Part shown: positions 12,010-24,900 of the stretch, one piece after another
Layout: each line of letters starts with the position of its first letter
How positions within the stretch are numbered: the first letter of the stretch is position 1
DNA from: Tubiluchus corallicola
Lineage: Eukaryota > Priapulida > Priapulimorpha > Priapulimorphida > Tubiluchidae
NCBI GenBank assembly: GCA_030141605.1
Contig: JAQGDQ010000182.1
Span: 50,001-112,000, forward strand
DNA length: 62,000 nucleotides
Reading direction: 5' to 3'
The notes under the pieces: model-generated
Seen by the model: the letters and a program-made list of their open reading frames with translations, nothing else
Database searches by the model: none
Told to the model about the DNA's origin: nothing
Made by a program: the position numbers and the translations under genes

Positions 12010-12235
12010 CTATCTAATTGACGTGTAACTGCATTGGCGCAGATCGTTTTCGGGCCTGCAAAATTTGAGAGCTTGTTTACGGCTGCGTAGGGCTTCCAGC
12101 GAGTCACCGAGGAGAACGCGAGCTTCTCTAATGCTGAGCGCAACCGAATCACGGAAACAGTTTGTCTCTAAACGCTCTCTCGACTGTTTACGGTATCTAT
12201 AATAGTCGTGCGCACGAAACATATAGTTTACAGAT
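12010..12235. promoter_or_regulatory. CpG-rich block upstream of receptor exon
   Basis: About twenty CpGs in some 225 bases, including GTCGTGCGCACGA, in an A+T-rich setting. It lies about 1.8 kb upstream of the splice acceptor of the first GABA-B-like exon, so it could hold that gene's promoter and 5' untranslated exon. Two overlapping minus-strand ORFs of about 70 codons here show no homology I recognise. The promoter role is inferred from position and composition only. Confidence 0.35.
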
Positions 12236-12239
12236 TGGC

Positions 12240-14026
12240 AAAGTGATGTCAGTTATGCAGCCAAAATCAATTAAGCACGGGCGACACATTTAGACATTTC
12301 CTTTTGGGTTTCCTCTTTTGTCCCGTGCCATGCGTAATTAGTGTTTCATCGATTGCTGATGAGTGAATATGCGGAATCTTGACCATCGAGAGCACCTCCT
12401 CTCATCGTGGTGTTGAATTACCAGAGACTGCGACAGTAACAGTGATATTCAGTTTCAGGTGAAATATTAAAACATAGCGTGCGTGGCCGCTTAGAACTTC
12501 TGGGAAACCAGGCACAGTTTCAAGAAAATTATTCAGGTTTTTCTTCATCGTTTTTATGCGTATCATTGTGAACTAATTTGTCGAAACAGCATTGGTCTTG
12601 GAAACAGTTTAAGTGAGTTCAAAATGATTTTAGTATGGAACTTATTGACAATTTGTTTTACTTTATTGGGTATTTTGAGAACTTTTGAAGATTAGTTTCA
12701 TTGAAGCAATTTAGGTTCTCGTTTGCTGATAATGACTGTATCAGTTTGTAAGTGAGAGCTGTTCAGCGTGTTTTAGAATTTTTGGGAATAAACGATTTAG
12801 TTTATCCAATCCCCAAAAAAATGTTATTCCATAATTTCACGATATAAAACAGGTTTTGAGAGTTTTTGGGAATAGAGTGCAAAAAGACTTAATGTCATTA
12901 AAATTTCAGAAACAACAATTAGCTTGGTGACTTTAAGCACTTTCGAGAATTAGTTTCAAGTTTTTTTAAAGGAATGGCCTCAAACACTGAATAGCCAATC
13001 AGTTCGTAGTAGTTGCAGTTTTCAGGGAAACATTCTTTCTGCTAGAGAAATGAGAGAGAAAATTCTGGCAAGGAAGCCTTAGGAAAAAAGTCCTAAGCGT
13101 TTGTTCTGTAAGCTATTTAGACTCGCATCTACCAAGCAACAAATGATCATATAATTCTGGATTTGAACACTGTTGGAATTGTTGAAAAAAAATTTCAGGG
13201 GGTTAATCTCCAAGCTGGTAGCAAGTTAGATTTTTATTATTCTCATCATCACGTATTATGTTGCAAAGACATCTTTTATATATGATTAATTTGAAGTGAC
13301 TGCACTCGACAGTTGGAAACGGATTTTGATGTAGCATTACTTGAGCTTGAAGTGAATTATAGGTCGACGTTTATTAACTAGTTACTATTTTATCTGGATT
13401 AATCGTCCACTGAATGTTGCCCTACTACAGCACAGTTGTTCAGAAATCAACTTCGCTCTTGTAAATACTAAAACGTTGTCAATGATTTTCCCTAGTTTCA
13501 GCAGTCATCACCATTAATTCTGAACTGTCAGTTGTGACGTTAGGAGCGTCTTTTTGCTGGGAGTTTAATGCTCACTGAGATAAACAAGCCCCATTAACGT
13601 TACATAAGCCGACAGCCTCCAGAATTCTGGAAAATAATCCGGTAACGGGTTTCAGAGGTTGACATTTTGCTGTTTTACAGGTTGTAATGATACAGCTTTT
13701 ATCTTGTTTTAAAGTTTAGATCGATATTGATTTCAAATCAATAGATTATTATTATATCCGAGTAAATAAGTTTATTTAACACTGCTGAAAATTTTTAATT
13801 TAAGCCAACATCTTTTTGCGCAAAATCGAAAAAGAATTCTGTGTACCCAACGTGAAAATCTTACCATACATAAACCCGAATCCTTGATGAAAATCAACGC
13901 TGTAATTATACTAGTAAACAACACTGTATATGGCGGCATAAAATTTATTTTAAAAGATGGTTGATTATATGGCTTACATAAATAGCGTAGCTCTTGAACG
14001 TTGTTGCTGTAGTTCTTTCAAAACTC
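12240..14026. other. non-coding stretch before receptor exon
   Basis: No motif-bearing ORF, RNA gene or transposon end recognised. Repeated phrases such as 'AGTTTTTGGGAATA' occur near 12775 and 12855 but do not form a clear repeat. Confidence 0.45.
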
Positions 14027-14040
14027 TCTTTGTTTTCCAG
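14027..14040 (+). other. splice acceptor of receptor exon
   Basis: CTTTGTTTTCCAG ends at 14040. It is a pyrimidine-rich tract plus CAG immediately before the exon holding the start codons, which implies a 5' untranslated exon farther upstream. Confidence 0.6.
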
Positions 14041-14078
14041 ATCATTGAATGTGCTCGTGGTACAAGATGGAAAACAAA

Positions 14079-14363
14079 ATGGCGACGCATATCTCACTGT
14101 CTCTTTTGTGCTTCGTGTTCAGCGCTGTCCATTCCGCCACTGAAAATGCGTGTCAATGTAACAATACAGAAGAGATACATCCACGTAAATCTCCCACCAC
14201 AGGAAAGAATATCTTGCATATTATTGGATTGTTTGATCTCAGTGGAGGTTGGGCAGGTGGTCTAGGGCAGCGGCCGGCAGTCCGTTTAGGCATTCATCAT
14301 GTTAATCAGATGCCAGGAATACTGGACGATTACGAGCTGCAGCTGCATGATAAAGACAGCGGG
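14079..14363 (+). CDS. GABA-B-type receptor, N-terminal exon (copy 1)
   Basis: This exon encodes the N-terminus of a class C GPCR of the metabotropic GABA-B receptor type, a plasma-membrane receptor whose extracellular Venus-flytrap domain binds ligand. From the ATG at 14079 (context AAAATGGCG) there are 95 codons. Residues 1-20 form a hydrophobic signal peptide (MATHISLSLLCFVFSAVHSA). A linker follows with two Cys and an NNT glycosylation site at 29-31. From residue 46 comes the first strand and helix of the ligand-binding lobe: LHIIGLFDL, GGWAGG with Trp58, PAV, HVN and DYELQ. The W.GG...PAV...VN...IL.DYEL pattern resembles GABBR1 more than GABBR2, and in GABBR1 a Trp in this loop contacts agonist. 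In-frame ATGs at 14049 and 14067 are alternatives but would precede the signal peptide. The exon ends AGCGGG|GTGAGT in phase 0. The remaining lobe, seven-helix domain and tail are not seen downstream. A homologous exon lies 36 kb away on the same strand. Confidence 0.85.
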
Positions 14364-16270
14364 GTGAGTTATATTATTTTGCCTACTCTGTCATGATGCC
14401 AAAGAAATCTATTGCCAAGAAATCAGTATTTTGTACTAAAATACTCGATGACATCATTGCTTTGCCAGTTACCACGTGGGCACTATTCTGCTTTGTTATC
14501 GTTTTCAGCGCATCACTAGTAGTGCCAACCTAAGTCTTCCAAAATATAAGTTCTTCTAGCTGGTACAACTTCTTCGAAATTTGCTGATCCTTCTCTAATC
14601 AATTACTTTTTATGAGCCAAAGTTTTACCTCCTAGGTTTTGCCAAATAACTAACGAAATTGCAATAAAATAAAAAAATTTGGGCCTCATACACCCTTTGT
14701 TCAACTTGCAGTAACAAAGTTATGTAACAGATTACGAAGTAAACAATTACACTACAAGAAAGCTCCATCTACATCGCTCTGTAGAATACAGGCAAGTGTG
14801 GAATTTGAAGCACAATCCTTTGTGACTAATGATATTCATTCTTAGCAACACCTTTACCTTGTCTCCAAACGCGTCCAACAGTTAGTTAAGAATTGTGGGT
14901 TGGTTAAAAAGTAATTGATAATTTTGGTGCGAAATTTATTTAATTATCTCGTGTAAGACGTCTATTAGCATAGTAAAAGTATATTTCCTATTGGAGAATG
15001 GCATCCAAAGCATTCGCGCTACCAGTGTTATAATTAGATTTGTCACTATTTGTACGCGACTCCGAAACGAAACGAGTAATGGTATAGGGCCTATAACTGT
15101 TTCACAACAAACAAAAATGCTTTTCACAAAACAACAAACATTCCCCCATTTTCGTTTGCCCTAATAGTAAATGATTGCGTATATTTAGCTGCCCGATGGG
15201 GCCTCGCCCAAAATTGCAGTCAGTCAAAACAAGGTGGAAATAGTTCAACTTAAATGCTGGTTGAAGATGAGCACGGAAAGAGGGGCCTGGTGTGAATGTT
15301 GCAAACAGTGTAAAAGAGCGCAACGCTGTGGCCGTTACACGGCAGAGTAAGCACTGGTTTGCATGTCGTTTTTACTAAAATTCATTCGTTAGCTAATTCA
15401 TGCATTATGCACTAATAAGCTTTCTGAATTTAATTTTTGCGGGCCCTGACTACCAGTATTTTAGTCATTCGTAATCCGATTATCCGAAAATTCTAAGAAT
15501 TCTACTATATTTTTGAGAAACAATAAATACGAAAGGTTAAATAACACCATACAGTTAGATGAGTAAACGTAAGATAATATTCACTTCTATTAAGTAATGC
15601 GTTGCTTATAAAACAAATGTTGTTCTTGTTATAATGAATTTGAAATCTTTACATTAATTAAATTCTGTGGCTTTTGTTTAGCCAAAGAGGAAGAAGAGGG
15701 AATTTTAAAGTATGTCCGAAAAAACTTTCTATACAAAGTCATATTACTTAACATTATGATTACCTGCTTAAAAGAGTCATGTAAATCGGAAAAGAAACGT
15801 CTTGATAATTTAAAATGTTTGTCCCAACTGGTAAAATATTATTGTATCTATGGACCACTGTGCACTACCCGCTTACCAAAATACACATTATTGATGTTAT
15901 GACAGTATAAGGTAATTTTACTTTTGCTTAGTTAACGAAGAATATGTTACGTTTGCTCTAATTATTTGTTCAGTGTTACCTAAACTTGTTTCAAACGGCT
16001 GATCGTTAAAATGGCTGCACCTAATGGTTATCGCGGAAGTATAAATTTACAAGTTCTTTACAGCGTCACTGCTAACGCAAGTTCTGTATACAATAAGACA
16101 CTATATAAGTAAGGAATTTTATAACCGTACAAATAACGAATTTTCTAAGCTTTATGAAGAGTATTTTCTTGTCCATTACAGTATATAACTCAATAATGGA
16201 CAGAATTCACGTAAAGCACTTCGTATTTCACCATAATTATTAATACAAAAAACTGAATTTCGAGAAATAG
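14364..16270 (+). other. probable intron sequence after receptor exon 1
   Basis: Begins with the GTGAGT donor. Short ORFs only; no segment resembling the next part of the receptor lobe (C..G.A or GCSSVS-type motifs) was found. Confidence 0.5.
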
Positions 16271-16279
16271 GGTAATGCT

Positions 16280-16462
16280 GGTGAGTTAGTTAGTTGGTTG
16301 GTCGGCCAGCCGTTGATCAGTGTGTAGATCAGAGAGTTGGTTGGTTGGGTTTTGGTTGATTAGTTGTTGGTGGTGGTTGTTTGCTTGTTTCATTGGTTGG
16401 TTGGTTGATTGGTTGGTTGGTTGGCTTGCTGGTTAATTGTTTGGTTGGTTGATTAGTTTTTT
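16280..16462 (+). repeat. degenerate (GGTT)n tetranucleotide tract
   Basis: Run of GGTT/GATT/AGTT units, for example around 16397-16424, interrupted by non-repeat words. Confidence 0.85.
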
Positions 16463-16469
16463 ACGTTTT

Positions 16470-18490
16470 TCCGTCATAGAGAACGGGTGAGTTTTAGCGC
16501 ACAAAATGCTATAAAGTCGCGCTGATAATTTTTATTGTTACCTGCAGTTACTGCTCCATTTCATGAAGGCGAAACAAAACTTAATGGGCCAAAAAGAACA
16601 GTAGCCCCACCGGTTTAACCATTCATGGAAAATCGCCTTATACAGAAATTGCCAATAATCAAAAACGGCTGGTATTTTCTTTGCTATTTCCTCGAGTGTC
16701 CATTGATTGCGGAAATTAGAGTTGCCATAAATATCAGTAAATGTGTAATTAGAATCGACATATTAAAACGCTTGTTGGTAGCAGTAATGCAACCTATTTT
16801 CTCGCTAATTCTTCCAGGTAACAATACGCCCACGCACCGGAGCTGATTCTGTTGAAACCATAGATTGCATAGAAGCCAAGTAAATGTCATTTCATGCTAC
16901 ATTAATTAGGTTCTACAGGTTGCCAGGTTGTCTGACAGGGACTTTTCTAACTTGGGAGACTTAATTAAGAGCTGCAGTAAGACCATGTATACTATACGTC
17001 TTTGTTGTACAAATGAGCTCTTATAGCTAAGCCTTTCTGAGGTGGTTTTGCACAGCAAGGCTGTCATCTCGAGGTAAACACTAGATCATGCATTTATTCT
17101 AATTATGCATTAAAATTAGTCTTCTAACTTCAAAACACAGACGAGCACTTAGAGGCCGGCTTAGTTTTTTTTCAAAATACATGTTAGTTTGCTCATTTCT
17201 GATTAACAGTGGCACGTTAACAGTATCTTTCTGAGCCTTTCTTTAGGTTTGCTGTTATCGCGTGTGCCGCTTCCAATTATTCAAAATGCACATTGTGGTC
17301 ATCTAAGTGACGTCAAAGATCATGTGCTGTATTCAAGGTGGTTTGTACAACCTTAGTATATTATAAAATTATTATATTATAACTATAATATAATATAGGT
17401 GTTATTGTTTAAGCTGTTTTTGCCATTATTTGGTCAACTTGTTTGTGTCTAATATTGTCCATTGATGAATCCTCTGTTAATTTCTATATCTTAACTCTAA
17501 ATTTCTAACATGGAATAATGATTAAAATTCTAAAATGTTTTAAGCGATAAAATTTCGTACGTGCTTTAAATTTTTTTTATAAAAACTATTAAAAGGACAA
17601 AAATAAATGATTCTTTAGTGCTATTAATTAGTCCTACTACAATTAAGTGCTCTTTATTAGATCGGCTTATTTACCTAAATATTTTTCATTTTTTGTTCGT
17701 TTGTTTATACGTTTCTTTGTTTCTTTACAAGTAATTTTTTATTTTATTCGCAGTCTTTTCATTCATTCATCAAAATTAAGTCATTGAAGCTGTTTTCAGG
17801 GATGTAAAGCATGAGCGACTTATAGGCTGATTAGGATGAATAACAAAATTGGCTTCCCTTGCAGAAAAAGAGAATCGGATTACAAAATCTAGTTTACATT
17901 TGTGCCTACTGCGGGCGATTTTTCTTCTTATCAAATTTCTTCAGTTTGATTTACTCAGATTTTTCAACTACTTAAACGAGATGAATTACAATGTGTAGAG
18001 TGTCAGGAAATGATAGCCCGCATATTCTTAAAACTTATTGCAAGTAAATATACCGTATTTTTTAATGTTGTAATTTAATTTGACTTTTAATTCTAATTAA
18101 ATTTTAATTTTAAGTTAATAGTTTTAATTTAAGTTGAATTTGACATGTTTTTTTTTTAAATTATTTTCCATTTCTTATTATTAGAAAACAAAAATCGACT
18201 AAGTTCTTGAACAAATGCGTCATGTCAACATTCCTACTAAGGAACCAACATGAATAAGCCTTTTCACAGTTCCAACGATTAACGATGGATTTGTCTACAC
18301 TTGACAACGCCTCCGAACCCGTGCTGCTGTAACAGGAGCAGTTTTAACAGCTATATGGAACTTAGTCTAGTTCATTTTTTCTTGTTCGCAAGCAAAGTCC
18401 TGCGAGTAAATCACTCTACGCACAGACTAATGCATAATTAAGTAAAATCCACTTAAAATAACTGAAGTTAGTGTACTGGTGCGGCATACA
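16470..18490. other. non-coding stretch, nothing recognised
   Basis: Short ORFs only, with A+T-rich runs at 17340-17400 and 18050-18180. A perfect CRE palindrome TGACGTCA sits at 17308-17315. Confidence 0.5.
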
Positions 18491-18503
18491 GCTTTACCCT
18501 TTA

Positions 18504-18578
18504 TCACGTGATGGTTGTAGTTAAGACGCGTTGCTATGGTACACTTAGCCTTTGACCTACAGCAACTGCGCGTGCGCA
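18504..18578. promoter_or_regulatory. promoter-like cluster: E-box, X-box-like and NRF1 sites
   Basis: Within 75 bases lie TCACGTGA (18504-18511), the palindromic E-box bound by USF/MITF/TFE-type bHLH factors; GTTGCTATGGTACA (18530-18543), one step from the RFX X-box consensus; and TGCGCGTGCGCA (18567-18578), whose minus strand matches the NRF1 consensus YGCGCAYGCGCR exactly. The clustering in A+T-rich intronic DNA suggests a TATA-less promoter or enhancer. No coding exon is recognised beside it. A 75-codon minus-strand ORF (18427-18654) spans it and is unconvincing. Confidence 0.4.
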
Positions 18579-18778
18579 CAACGAAGCTGTGAGAAGGCTT
18601 ATTGATTGTTGGGCCATTTAGAGTTGCGGTACTAAACATTAAAGTATTTTTCACTCATAAATGTTCTTTACTAATAAATATTCTTAATCAGATTTAAATC
18701 CTCTTTCTCATGGTTTTATTGGTTTTCATCTACTACTTTGGTTTCTTCTGTGCAACATAGGTAGGGCAGCCATTTGCT

Positions 18779-19229
18779 TACACTCTTAAGTCAAGCCAGA
18801 CATTTTCCCATTAAAAGCCCGTCATTAAGTATTCCTTTCTGAGTCAATGGTATTTCTCAATCATCGCATCGTCATTTAAGTGTCAGGTAACACAGGTTTA
18901 CCGAAAAATGTTCAGTGATATGTTAATACCTAATAGCTTACGTTAGAATCCTCCCAAACCATTGTTAACTGTCCCTATCCTATCTTGAGGGGAGGTTGAA
19001 GTCATTTCCTTACACTTCACACGTCAAGCCAGTAAACCAAAAACCAATTGCAAATTTTTTCCCATTAAAATCCCGTCACTAAGTGTTCCTTTCTGAATCA
19101 ATGGTGTTTCTCGATCATCACATTTTTATTTAAGTATCAGGTTTACTGAAAACAATTCACTGATATATTAATGCCAAATAGCGTACGTTTGAATCCTCCC
19201 AGACCATTATTAACTGTCCCTGTCCTATC
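18779..19229 (+). repeat. diverged tandem duplication, period about 245 bp
   Basis: 18779-18984 and about 19008-19229 share long aligned words in the same order: GTCAAGCCAG, TTTTCCCATTAAAA, CCGTCA.TAAGT.TTCCTTTCTGA, TCAATGGT.TTTCTC, GAATCCTCCCA.ACCATT and TTAACTGTCCCT.TCCTATC. Copies differ by scattered substitutions and short indels, so the duplication is old. Confidence 0.75.
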
Positions 19230-20660
19230 AAAGAGCTTCAATATGCAAACTGACAGCCATTCCCCCCATCTCCAGTCAATGCAGCTTTTGTGAAAATCCA
19301 CTCAACTTACGTCAACGGCTGCATGACAGACGAGCCACACAAACAAATGACTATTTACTCATCGCTTTCAGCCCGTGTCAAAAATATAATCCATTTTTGT
19401 GCAATATTTCTTGACATGGCCAAGCCTGGTATTTTGATGTATTGGAAAATATACTGTCCTTAAGGAAACATGTGACGCAAAGAATCTGCATATTATTTAT
19501 TTTTCTAAAAGGTCAGATGGTGTTGTTGCTGCTGCTATTGCCGCCGCTGTGGTTGCCACTATTATTATTATTATTAATGCTGTTGATTTGTGTTGCGTGG
19601 TGGTGGTGATATTGAGACCTATTACAACGACGGTGACGGCAATGATGGTAGGCATTCTGGTAATGGTGCTATACTTTTTCTAATTGTTCGCACATAACTA
19701 TTTTCTGTTTATTTTTTCGTGATAAGCAATAATATACGAATAATATTCAGAGATAAGGCGAAATTTTTAACGGAATGAATCTAAAGCACAAAAAACCCTC
19801 CATTTATATAAAGCTTAAAAAATTCGTCTTGAAATTTTATAGCCCTTACATACTGCCTTTTTGCATACAGGGCATGCGTCGACAGTAACGCTGTGTAAAA
19901 CATGTGAGTTTAAACTCCCATGATGATCGTTAGACGCAGTCATTTTAACAATAAGTCATTTGAAACAAGTTTAGATAACACTGCGTAAAATTTGAAAAAT
20001 AATCAGAGCATTTGTAGCGCACACGTCACTAACTAAGTATCATTTTAAATAAGTATATCTTATCAATGAGATTAAAAATACGTTTTTTGATTAGTGAAGA
20101 GTGCACCCTATAAGTAGGTCAACGACATTTTACCAATTGGTGAAAGCATTTTGAATTTTTAAGACTTGTCTTTTCTAGTTACGTAAGTCTATCAAGCAGG
20201 CAAGCGAAATGCTAAGTAATATAATTTTGCATGGAAAGTTTTTGGGACATACTTTAACGTTTCTTTTTCTTTCCCTGATTTACGTTGTGCGTATATGACG
20301 TCATGTAATGCGCGATCGGAACATCATTGAGGGAGATCTAAAATGAAATCAAACAAAAGATCCTCTCAACGTGAGTACGATATACGCATAAAATTGCTAT
20401 AAAGTAAGATAATTTTTTAAGGCAATTTTTCTGAAACCTACTTCAGGTATCCCGTTTTTTGTCCCTTAAATTGAATTCGAGGCTGATCCCGGACCAACTC
20501 TGCAATTCCTTGCTCACTGAAGGTCTGTTCCCTTTATTTGGTACTATAATGGAAGATCTTGAGATCTCTCATCGTTAGCTTACAAAATTTAATGTTGGCA
20601 GTTTACTTTCTGTTGTTTTATGTATTTTTACCTTGGACATACACAAGTATAAAGTTGCTG
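19230..20660. other. non-coding stretch
   Basis: Contains a GCT/ATT triplet patch at 19520-19580 and a perfect CRE palindrome TGACGTCA at 20296-20303. No gene recognised. Confidence 0.45.
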
Positions 20661-20684
20661 TTTTTAATTTTAGTTTCTTCCCAG

Positions 20685-20786
20685 GCCTCTTATCTGTGGA
20701 ATTCTCTACTAGAAAATGCGATGTTTCCCTTTTAGTTCCAATCTGCTTCAAAAAGAACTCTAAGAGACACTTCCTGTAACTATAAT
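20685..20786 (+). pseudogene. tail of a CR1/L2-like reverse transcriptase
   Basis: ASYLWNSLLENAMFPF, a stop, then FQSASKRTLRDTSCNY matches the ORF2 C-terminus pattern 'WNSLP......S...FK..L...F'. The internal stop shows decay. About 90 bases further on, a typical 3' end follows: GAATAAAAG, then a GAC/AAC triplet run. Confidence 0.65.
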
Positions 20787-20869
20787 TTTTTTTTGTTTTT
20801 CTTCACATACAATTAGAGGGCTGATTGGAATGTACATTTTGTATTTTCTGAATAAAAGATTTGCGACGG

Positions 20870-20915
20870 CGACGACGACAACAACAACAACAACGGCAGC
20901 AACAACAGCAAGTAA
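20870..20915 (+). repeat. (GAC)/(AAC)n retroposon-tail microsatellite
   Basis: Impure GAC, AAC and AGC triplets directly after the 3' end of the reverse transcriptase remnant. They are best read as its expanded tail. Confidence 0.8.
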
Positions 20916-21545
20916 TAATAAGTAACAATTGAGTGGTTAATGGTCATTTTTAGGGCATTTATACTAACAATGGAATACGTACGTCTAAACTACTCAGACC
21001 TACTCAGACTGTTTCTATCCCAGCAGCAATGCATATCAGCGCCGCAAATGACGGAAAAAATGGTTAAAAGTAATAGTTGCTGTACGAAGACTTGCTCACT
21101 AATCAAAAGCTACTAATCAAAGCCTTAATCAAAGACAGATCAAACGAAGTGCTGAACAGCACAGACAAGACTCCACATTTATCTTACCCATGGCTCTGAC
21201 ATGGCTAAAACGATGGTGTTAATCAATCAACGTTCTGATTAGATTAATTTAAACTTTCAGAAACTAGCCTGTTCTAATTTTGCGCAGCAATACGTTTTTA
21301 GCTGAAGATAAGTTTAACAGCCTTCACCGTCTGCTCTTAGAGGTTTATCCATCATCTAACTGCCGCTTGACAAGAAACGTAATTGAAAGAAGGAGTAATG
21401 GCAAAGAAGGGGTGCTCCTTGTTTCCATGCGAAATTTGGCCTACTCGCTCGTGGTGTGATGCTATAGTATGCTATGTTTTTGTTGTCATGTTTGTATTAT
21501 TGACAGCTTCATCATCAAATCATCAGGGAGTTAAAGTAGAAGGCC
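20916..21545. other. non-coding stretch, nothing recognised
   Basis: Short ORFs only. The words CTAATCAAAA/CTAATCAAAGC recur near 21100. Confidence 0.45.
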
Positions 21546-21547
21546 AG

Positions 21548-21685
<138 letters not shown>

Positions 21686-21835
21686 GAGAAGAGAGGGACA
21701 GAAAAAGGCAGAAAGAGAAATAATAGAACAAAATACAGGAAAACAGTAAGAATAATAGAGACCGAGCAACATTTTGTCAGCATTTGCAAAAGCTTCTATC
21801 AAAATTGTGCATCATAATCTGTCGTTGTCGTGTCT

Positions 21836-21836
21836 G

Positions 21837-21917
<81 letters not shown>
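21836..21917 (+). repeat. (CAT)n microsatellite
   Basis: Pure CAT trinucleotide run. It reads as polyHis, polySer or polyMet in different frames, none of which is a gene. Confidence 0.97.
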
Positions 21918-21979
21918 CATCATCGGTATCGTCACCGTCATAACTGTGGTGGTTAAACCAATGGCTACTTATTATTAGC

Positions 21980-24900
21980 ATTCCTATTGTTCAAACTGAC
22001 GAAACATTCTTTTGTCTCACACAAGCATAATTTATGCACCATTCTTTAACATTTCCAATTTCCTACTTCCGGTTTCAGCATTATGCTATACGCCCCAGTG
22101 CAATAAATAACAGTAGAAAAAGTCAGCAGCATTTATCAGAAACCATTAAACTCCTGTTGGTATGCCCAAGTTCCCTGAGTCAAACCACAGTTGTTGTTTT
22201 CTATAACATGTTAGTTACTGTATAGTTTATGAGCTCAATATTGCGGCCGTAAACAAAAACAAGTGAACGCAGCAAATCCGCCATTGTTTTTTGCTTACGT
22301 TTCCTAGGTTTCTGACCCTTTTATTAGTTGCTAGGAAGCCACTACAGCACTAGTCGAGTTTTTCAGCTTGTTTCGTTTGCTGTTATTCTTTAGATCTGAC
22401 CATGAATTGTAACACCCACGCCTTGGCTTACTGATACATGGCTACGCTGCTCTGTGACATTGACCTTTACTGTAAGAGATTGAACTTTGACCTTTTGATC
22501 TGAAAACCATAACAGGCTTACTATTAGTTAAAGAAGAGTTTTGCTGCTAAAGTTGTTTTACATTGATTGTATTTCCGTGTTGTACTATATCCAATCTGCA
22601 ATGTAGACATCGGCAGAGTGCTAAAACAATACAATTATCATTCCTTAATTGAAGAAATCGCGAGTCACGTGAAATATTTTGCTGACCTTTTAGCGCTTTC
22701 TACACATAAACTTTTATTAAATAACTGGTCATAGTATTTTGAAATAAATTCTTTGAAAGTTAACCAATAATTGCGAAAGCTGATTTAATGGTCGCACTTT
22801 CAAGATACGATTGCCATTTATATACGTCTTTAACCGAAATTTATGTCTTCGAATGAAAAACTTGCGAACGTTCTAAACAATTTTCTTTGACAAACGGCTC
22901 GCGTACATATGGTAACACAGGCTCTTTTAACATAAGACATATGGTTCATATCAGTTGGAGAAGTCGCTATCCTATCTGCCCTGCAGCAGTTTATATCAAC
23001 TGTGTTTAATAAAATAAATGCAAGAACTCGAAGTGGCGTTTCATCTCCTAATATCCAGCACTGCGGGGCCTCTTGATTGTGCCAGGCACAAATATTGCAA
23101 AACGCTTATTTTCATACGAATAAACGCTTCGCTCAATACGCGCAGTTTGTTTTTCCTCCTAAAGTGGCGTGATTTGCTATTTAGCCAAGCAATAGAAGAA
23201 ATCATTGCAACAAGATAGACTAAACTTCTTAAGCTAATCTACGGCTGCTAATAATAGAAATATATATAAATCGCTGATATAAATCGAAAAAATGTTGGTA
23301 ATACAGTATTAAAAGATATACATTCAAATTGTTAAATTATGAAGATGCTTTCCAGAATCAGTCGATAAAATTGTTGACAAACAACAGACGTAAAACAAAA
23401 TTAGCGAAACTCGCCTGTCAAATGTCTGCCGCGATGAAGAGGTCATGCAGATTTTATTATGTCTTGTCAGTAGAGGATATCTTGTATTAAAGTGACTTTG
23501 AGTTTTTCTCAAAGATGAATGGCTCTTGGGCTTTCGGAAGTGTTGTTTTTTGTTTTCTGGTGTCGCTGCTGTTGCTACCTTGCGCGTGTTAAATTTCTGA
23601 CGTCACTTTTATTTACAAAATTTTATTATTTCTCTTATAAGTTAGTGTTGTAAAAAAGTGGATGAAATTTTTTTAGTCGGTTTAAAAGCAGAAAGATTTA
23701 TAGGATAAAAACAGGTCTTACGTATGGCATTAACCCCCTGGTAGCATGTTGCGTTGATGCTAACCACAAATTAGTTCCGTGTGTAACAACTTCGAAAAAA
23801 CTTTCTTCTTTGATTAGCTGTTGGAGGCTTAAGTGCCAGTGTGCTACTGCTATGGTTGATTCTTTCTTAAAAAGCTTGGCAACTTAAAACGCAAGATCGT
23901 TCAGGTAGACTTTTATTTAGTAAAACTTTTACTAAGAGTTTAATAAGACTTTTATTTTACTAAACTGATACAAAATCAGATTTATTAAGCCGATACGAAA
24001 TCAGTTTTTAATGACACACACTAAGTATAAGATATAAGATAAGATATAAGCACAATTTATTTTACGCGTATTTATCAAAAAAAAGTATAATGTGCAATGC
24101 TGACGATAATGAAGGGTAGCTTCATGACTATAAAAAGTCTCGAGAAAGCTCCCCTTCTCTAATGGTGAGTTATAATAGTGATGCGTGATGTGTATAAAAG
24201 AAAAAATATTACAAATTATGCCAGACAGAAATAATTAATGTAAATAGAACTAAAGTGGTAACCAGAAAATTCAAATTAAATTATTTTCATTTTTTGTAAG
24301 GAATTTCCTAGATGAAAAATTGAATAGCATGATTATGCCAGAAAATAGATATATATAGAGATGCATATTGTATGTTTAAAATCATAGTATTCCGTTTGCC
24401 ATAACGGAAGTCATCATCAGATATTGATAACAAGATACTTAACAATTTCATAATAAGATATTTGAAGAAAACAGAACACATAAATTTCTTGTTTTGTTTT
24501 TAAAATATCGTGTTATCAACACTTGTTGATCAATCTGTTTACGAGAGTCGAAATATGTTTTTAAAAATACAATCGACATCTCTTGTGCAGTTTGTATATA
24601 CTTATATATTGTTTATTTGTGCTTTTAATGAGGTGAAAAATGCTCTTGAAATATTATAAAATTAGGTTTTATAATGAGACTATTATATATAGTACAGCGT
24701 GCTAATTGCTATCAACTTTTCACTAGCAGTATTAATAGTTGTAAAACTGAGCGAGTTTTATCTGTAAGAAATGCTGAATTATTTTGTACCATAACCTTAT
24801 GGTCCATTCCAGGTGACGCAACAAATGGACGCAATGGAATAAGAATTTTCAAGCCGCACAGCTATAAAGTTGTTTTTAAGAATTTTAAATTTGGAAAGCA

